From: JALZAA01 sp035316025
Lineage (GTDB): Bacteria; Actinomycetota; Acidimicrobiia; IMCC26256; JACDBD01
NCBI GenBank assembly: GCA_035316025.1
Contig: DATFXL010000110.1
Location: 1 to 63,374 of the forward strand
Length of the DNA: 63,374 nt
Direction of reading: 5' to 3'
A program made the position numbers and the translations under genes. The notes beneath the pieces are model-generated. The model was given only the letters and a program-made list of their open reading frames with translations. It had not been told where the DNA came from and did not search any database. Positions within the stretch are counted from its first letter, which is position 1; each line of letters starts with the position of its first letter. Below, in pieces: positions 59,513 to 63,374 of the stretch.

Positions 59513-61063
59513 TCAGAGCCGCGGCGCGAGGACGGCGTCGACGAGGTACGGACCGGGCTCGGTCAGGCCGCGCCCCAACGCGGTGACGAGCTCGTCGGCG
59601 GTGGTCGCCCGCGCCGACGGCACGCCCATGCCTTGGGCGAGCGCCGTGAAGTCGAGATCGGGACGCGACAGGTCGAGCATGTCGTGCGCTTTCGGTCCCG
59701 ATGACTCGGCGCCGACCCGGCTGAGCTCGAGGTTGAGGATGGCGTACGACCGGTTGTTGAAGATCACCGTCGTGACGTCGAGGCCCTCGCGCGCCTGCGT
59801 CCACAACGCTTGCAACGTGTACATGGCGCTGCCGTCCGCCTCGAGGCACAGCACCTTGCGATCGGGGCACGCAACCGCCGCGCCCGTTGCGGCCGGCAAG
59901 CCCTGCCCGATCGCGCCGCCCGTCAACGTCAACGCGTCGTGGGGCGGCGCGCCAGCGGTCGCGGCCGCCACCCACAACCCGGCTGTGTTCGCCTCGTCGG
60001 ACACGATCGCGTCTTCGGGAAGGAGCGCGCCGATGGCGTCGGCCACGGCCTCACCGGTCAGGTCTCCCGTCGGTCGCTCCGGCCGGTGCGCGGGTTGCAA
60101 GGTCGGCTCGGCCGTGCCGACCACGTCGGCGAGGTGCTCGAGCGCGCCGACCGCGTCATCCGCGCCGGCGGCGAGGACGTACACCTGACAGCCGTCCGGC
60201 ACCAGGAAGCTGGGCTTGTCGGGGTAGGCGAAGAACGACACCGGCGCCTTGGCGTCGACGAGCACGAGATGGCGCAGACCGTCGAGCTGCGCGGTCATGA
60301 ACTCGGCGAGGTAGCCGAGGCGCTCGAGGGGCGGACGGCCGGCGCCCCGTTGCAGGCGGGCGGGAAACGTCTCGCCCAGCAGCTTGGCGCCGGTGGTGTT
60401 CGCCACCCGGCTGGCGGCGACGAGCCCGCGTTCGCGCGTTGAGCTCCCGCCGACGAGCAACGCCGACGACTCGCCCGACACCAGCACCTTTGCTACCGCT
60501 TCCACCACCTCGTCGGCGACCGCGGCGCGCGCCGCCCGCGCCCGAGGCTCGACCGGCTCGGCGCCCTCGGCCCAGGACACGTCGGCGGGGAGGATCAGCG
60601 TCGCCACGTGGCCTGGCGGCCCGAGCGCGGCGCCCACGGCGTCGGCGGCGTCGAGCGCGACGTCGGCGGTGCTGCGCGAGGTACGGATCCATCCTGACAC
60701 GTTGCGGGCGGCGCTCTCGATGTCGGACTGCAGAGGTGCGTCGTGCTGGGCGTGGTAGGTCGCGTGGTCGCCGACGACGTTCACGAGCGGTGTGCGGGCG
60801 CGGCGGGCATTGTGCAGGTTGGCGAGCCCGTTGCCGACGCCAGGCCCGAGGTGCAGCAGGGTCGCCGCCGGCTTGTCGGCCATCCGCCCGTAGCCGTCGG
60901 CAGCGCCCGTCACGACACCCTCGAACAGGCCGAGGGCGCCGCGCATCTCGGGCACCGCGTCGAGGGCGGCGACGAAGTGCATCTCGGACGTGCCGGGGTT
61001 CGTGAAGCACACGTCGACGCCGCTGTCGACGAGCGTCCGGATGAGCGCCTGCGCTCCGTTCAT
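59513..61063 (-). CDS. Thiamine diphosphate-dependent enzyme (acetolactate synthase/benzoylformate decarboxylase-like)
   Basis: A 516-residue three-domain ThDP enzyme. The catalytic Glu48 is in LFEGVVTGAADGYG and the ThDP/Mg motif runs from LEADGSAMYTLQALW to NNRSY (about 415-447; GDG appears as ADG). TFPARLQRGAGRPPLERLGY and KAPVSFFAYPDKPSFLVPDG fall in the middle domain. The length favours a 2-oxo acid decarboxylase or carboligase rather than true IlvB, and no small subunit is present. ATG 61063 follows GGAGG. It is downstream of the GlcD-like gene, so glyoxylate or 2-oxo acid metabolism is suggested, not proven. Confidence 0.85.
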   Translation of the reverse strand: MNGAQALIRTLVDSGVDVCFTNPGTSEMHFVAALDAVPEMRGALGLFEGVVTGAADGYGRMADKPAATLLHLGPGVGNGLANLHNARRARTPLVNVVGDHATYHAQHDAPLQSDIESAARNVSGWIRTSRSTADVALDAADAVGAALGPPGHVATLILPADVSWAEGAEPVEPRARAARAAVADEVVEAVAKVLVSGESSALLVGGSSTRERGLVAASRVANTTGAKLLGETFPARLQRGAGRPPLERLGYLAEFMTAQLDGLRHLVLVDAKAPVSFFAYPDKPSFLVPDGCQVYVLAAGADDAVGALEHLADVVGTAEPTLQPAHRPERPTGDLTGEAVADAIGALLPEDAIVSDEANTAGLWVAAATAGAPPHDALTLTGGAIGQGLPAATGAAVACPDRKVLCLEADGSAMYTLQALWTQAREGLDVTTVIFNNRSYAILNLELSRVGAESSGPKAHDMLDLSRPDLDFTALAQGMGVPSARATTADELVTALGRGLTEPGPYLVDAVLAPRL

Positions 61064-61164
61064 GGTCGGACCTCCGCGCGGATGGTGACCAGCGAGCACG
61101 GGGTCGACGCCATGTAGCAGCGCTCCTGGTCCGTGAGAATGACGAGGATGTTCAGCGGGTCCAT
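61060..61164 (-). pseudogene. Truncated sulfatase N-terminus
   Basis: A 34-codon reading frame begins DPLNILVILTDQER, the invariant opening of type I sulfatases and related phosphohydrolases, whose Asp ligates the metal. After residue 15 the similarity stops and the frame ends 19 codons later. The 450 or more residues of a real sulfatase, including the CxPSR motif, are gone. Its ATG still overlaps the GlcD stop (TGATG) and its stop overlaps the ThDP gene ATG. It therefore looks like the stub of a once complete gene deleted between these neighbours. Confidence 0.65.
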
Positions 61165-62537
61165 CAGTCGAAGAGCGTGCCCGGGTTGAGAATCCCGTTG
61201 GGATCGAAGGCGGCCTTGATGCGGCGCATGAGCTCGACCTTGGTGGGGTCCTCGAGTTCGAGGTAGTACCGCTTCTTCTCCTTGCCCACGCCGTGCTCGC
61301 CCGAGATGGCGCCGCCGAGGGTCATACCCGCCTCGAACAGGCCCCGCATGACCTTGTACCGCTGCTCGGCGTCCGGTTGGAACACGGAGAGGTGGACGTT
61401 GCCGTCGCCGGCGTGGCCGCACCCGGCGATGAGCGACTGGTATGTCTGGCCGATCTCGGCGACCTTGGCCATGAACTCCGGGACCGCGGAACGCGGGACG
61501 ACGATGTCGACGATGTCGTCAGCGTTGTTCGCCTTGGCCACCCAGAACGCTTTCTCACGGGCGTCGATGAGCTGGGCCGCCGCCTGCGGGGGCAGTACGT
61601 ACACGTCGAGCGCGCCGAGGCCGGCGAGCTGCTCGCCGAGGGCCTGGACGTCCTCGTCGAGTCGGTCCGCGCGCGTGTTCTCCATCATCACGACGAGATA
61701 AGCGAGGGCGCGCTCCTTGACTTCGGAGGCGACACCGAGGTCGAGCCCGACGTGCGCGGTGATGGCGGACATCGACAACGTGTCGATGTACTCGAGGATG
61801 AGCGGCCCGATGCCGCTGGCGACGATCGCTGGCACCGCCCGGGTGACGTGCTCGAGCACGGGGAACGGCGCGAGCACGGTCGCCTGGTGCTCCGGACGCG
61901 GGTAGAGCTTGAGGATCGCCTCCGTGACCAGCGCGAGCGTTCCCTCGGAGCCGATGATCAGCTGAGTGAGGTCGTAGCCGGTCGTGGCCTTGACGAACCG
62001 ACCGCCGGTGCGGATCACGTCGCCGTTGGCAAGCACGGCCTCGACGCCGAGCACCTGATGACGGGTCACGCCGTACTTGACGGCGCGCATCCCACCCGCG
62101 TTCGTTGCCACGTTGCCGCCCAGGCTCGAGCTGTACTCGCCCGGGTACACCGGGTACACGAGCTGGTGCGCGGCCGTCACCTCGTCGAGCTGGTCGAGCG
62201 TGACGCCGGGCTGGACGACGGCGACGTGATTGCTCTCGTCGATCTCGACGATCTCGTTCATGCGCTCGAACGAAACCACCATGCCGTCGTGACGGGGGAC
62301 GGCCGCCCCCGACAGGCCGGTCCCGCTCCCGCGCGCCGTCACCGGCAGGCGGTGCTCGTTCGCGATGCGCAGGACGGCCGAGACCTCGGTCGTGTTCCCG
62401 GGGCGGACGACGAACGCAGGGACCTCCGGGGTAGCCGTGAGAGCTTCGTCGTGGGCGTAGTCGTCGGCGATGGCGTCGCCGGTCAAGATGTGTTCGGCGG
62501 GCACGAAGTCCGTGAGCTGACCCGCGACACCCCGCAT
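61164..62537 (-). CDS. glcD: FAD-linked 2-hydroxy acid oxidase/dehydrogenase (GlcD-like)
   Basis: A 457-residue flavoprotein of the VAO/PCMH family. FAD-binding blocks are PVTARGSGTGLSGAAVP, YPGEYSSSLGGNVATNAGGM, YGVTRHQVLGVEAVLANGDV and LIIGSEGTLALVTEAIL. The C-terminal domain has GCGHAGDGNVHLSV and SGEHGVGKEKKRY. Oxidises glycolate, D-lactate or a related 2-hydroxy acid to the 2-oxo acid. Encoded 2 nt after the TIGR03086 gene; no GlcE/GlcF partners are present. Confidence 0.9.
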   Translation of the reverse strand: MRGVAGQLTDFVPAEHILTGDAIADDYAHDEALTATPEVPAFVVRPGNTTEVSAVLRIANEHRLPVTARGSGTGLSGAAVPRHDGMVVSFERMNEIVEIDESNHVAVVQPGVTLDQLDEVTAAHQLVYPVYPGEYSSSLGGNVATNAGGMRAVKYGVTRHQVLGVEAVLANGDVIRTGGRFVKATTGYDLTQLIIGSEGTLALVTEAILKLYPRPEHQATVLAPFPVLEHVTRAVPAIVASGIGPLILEYIDTLSMSAITAHVGLDLGVASEVKERALAYLVVMMENTRADRLDEDVQALGEQLAGLGALDVYVLPPQAAAQLIDAREKAFWVAKANNADDIVDIVVPRSAVPEFMAKVAEIGQTYQSLIAGCGHAGDGNVHLSVFQPDAEQRYKVMRGLFEAGMTLGGAISGEHGVGKEKKRYYLELEDPTKVELMRRIKAAFDPNGILNPGTLFD

Positions 62538-62539
62538 CG

Positions 62540-63073
62540 TCAGGGCCGCCGGCCGAGAAAGCAGAGGAGCTCGACCTGTGCCTTGGCGCCGGGCGGCGGG
62601 TCGATCTTCGGACCAAAGCTCCCCGACGCGCGCAAGGCCTCGTCGTTGGGCTTCAGGCGCTCCAGCACCATCGCTGCGGTCTCCGGACTGAGGCGCTCGT
62701 CACCGCCCGTCGCCCTCGCGAGATCCCAGGTGTGCACGGTGAGATCGGACAGGCGCGGGATCAGGGCCATCTCGACGGGCATCTCGCCACGGATGCCCGT
62801 GATCGTCCGTTCCATGACGCCGGGCTGGCGCAGCGCCGTGAGCGCGGCGGCGCGCACGGCCTTCCACGTCGTTCGGGGGTCGGAGCCGTCGTCGTTGACG
62901 GGGACGTCGAGGCTGTCCGGGATCTGCCGCTGGATCGTGATGACGTGGTCGACCAGCTGGCGCACGTCCCAGTCGGTGCAGGGCGTGCGGTTCGACCACT
63001 GGTCGTCGGCGACGGCCTCGAGCCGGTCGGTGAACCCGTCCGCTGCTTCCTCGTAGCGGTCGATGAGGTCCAT
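62540..63073 (-). CDS. TIGR03086-like (mycothiol maleylpyruvate isomerase superfamily) protein
   Basis: A 177-residue DinB/MDMPI-fold protein: RTPCTDWDVRQLVDHVIT contains the first metal His, and LSDLTVHTWDLARATGGDE the second His/Asp group, the typical TIGR03086 signature. Relatives use mycothiol or another thiol cofactor and a divalent metal. The start ATG 63073 heads a minus-strand unit with glcD. Exact substrate unknown. Supports actinobacterial origin. Confidence 0.85.
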   Translation of the reverse strand: MDLIDRYEEAADGFTDRLEAVADDQWSNRTPCTDWDVRQLVDHVITIQRQIPDSLDVPVNDDGSDPRTTWKAVRAAALTALRQPGVMERTITGIRGEMPVEMALIPRLSDLTVHTWDLARATGGDERLSPETAAMVLERLKPNDEALRASGSFGPKIDPPPGAKAQVELLCFLGRRP

Positions 63074-63147
63074 CTCCCCATCATCGCGAAGGACCAAAGG
63101 TCCCGCTGGGGCCGATCTGACGCCCTCTGGTACGTTGACGAGTGCGA

Positions 63148-63204
<57 letters not shown>

Positions 63205-63221
<17 letters not shown>

Positions 63222-63283
63222 CTGCACACTGAGGCCGTGGATCGTTGATCCACGGCCTCGTGTTTGCAGCGGGGGCGGGATTT
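63205..63283. repeat. Inverted repeat of the tRNA 3' end, flanking the terminator
   Basis: AAATCCCGCCCCCGCT (63205-63220, T-arm and acceptor 3' strand of the tRNA) has a perfect 16-base reverse complement at 63268-63283. The match extends imperfectly to GTGT/ACAC on the inner side. The terminator hairpin lies between the arms. Confidence 0.6.
63231..63259 (+). terminator. Rho-independent-type terminator of the initiator tRNA
   Basis: GAGGCCGTGGAT (63231-63242) and ATCCACGGCCTC (63248-63259) form a perfect 12-bp stem with a 5-base loop, followed by GTGTTT. A short GGCCG/CGGCC hairpin occurs further on (63291-63305); nothing else is recognised to the end of the window. Confidence 0.75.
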
Positions 63284-63374
63284 CGCCGTCGGCCGCTTTG
63301 CGGCCATCCGGTCAAATCCCAGATTGCTCGCGCCACTTTGGTGTTCTTCTTTGTGGTAGTACGGCTGGGTAGCT

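Noticed and set aside
59513..61063. Glyoxylate carboligase or true acetolactate synthase
   Set aside because: The protein is shorter (516 aa) than typical Gcl, keeps the active Glu48 that Gcl lacks, and has no adjacent IlvN small subunit.

Overview
The window is high-GC DNA from an actinobacterium, most likely a member of Acidimicrobiia or a close relative. This is inferred from very frequent GTG starts, two F420/PPOX-class oxidases, a TIGR03086-type (mycothiol-dependent maleylpyruvate isomerase family) protein, an actinobacterial initiator tRNA with a C1/U72 mismatch, an Rv1264-like adenylate cyclase, and a CobN + ChlID cobaltochelatase of the mycobacterial kind. Genes are packed tightly. 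No insertion sequence, prophage or CRISPR array was seen, and no gene-free stretch exceeds about 300 bp. The two largest gaps are B12 riboswitch leaders.

Layout. 1-9 kb: a 5' fragment of selD, a proline-rich single-pass membrane protein, an NlpC/P60 wall hydrolase, a thioredoxin-fold protein divergent from a PPOX oxidase and dienelactone hydrolase pair, an MBL-fold hydrolase, a CitE-like lyase, and a membrane-anchored phosphodiester glycosidase whose start codon is problematic. 8-26 kb: acyl-CoA and CoA-ester metabolism (two acyl-CoA dehydrogenases, hotdog thioesterase, MaoC dehydratase), an ABC exporter divergent from a giant LuxR regulator, a secreted zincin, an epoxide-hydrolase-like protein, a DrrAB-type ABC exporter, and a flavin reductase/nitroreductase/MauE operon. 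26-30 kb: a heterodimeric ABC exporter whose two subunits carry complementary degenerate ATP-site motifs.

30.8-53.7 kb is a nearly complete cobalamin locus. A minus-strand operon (cbiZ-cobU-cobS-cbiB-cobC-cobQ-cobN-chlID-cobT) starts from one B12 riboswitch. A short plus-strand unit (cobO-cobB) runs divergently with a leaderless start. A second B12 riboswitch then drives cobI-cobM-cbiD-cbiET-cbiG/cobJ-ferredoxin-cobH-cbiX-cbtB-cbtA-NiCoT. Nearly every gene pair overlaps by 1-8 nt. The enzyme set mixes early cobalt insertion (CbiX, CbiD, CbiG) with late insertion (CobN/ChlID), adds salvage (CbiZ) and two cobalt uptake systems, and lacks cobA, cobG, cobF and cobK/cbiJ within the window.

53.7-63.4 kb: a solitary DNA methyltransferase, an EamA transporter, a CcdA-type thiol carrier, an enoyl-CoA hydratase, a class III cyclase, an AlkB-like oxygenase divergent from a second PPOX protein, and a minus-strand operon (TIGR03086 protein, GlcD-type flavoprotein, remnant of a sulfatase, ThDP enzyme). 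The initiator tRNA and its hairpin terminator close the window.

A window-wide feature is leaderless initiation: 13 genes on both strands have a TANNNT hexamer ending exactly 6-8 nt before an ATG/GTG start. Other genome-structure features are a 55-60 bp repeat in three intergenic copies and two long bidirectional terminator hairpins between convergent genes.
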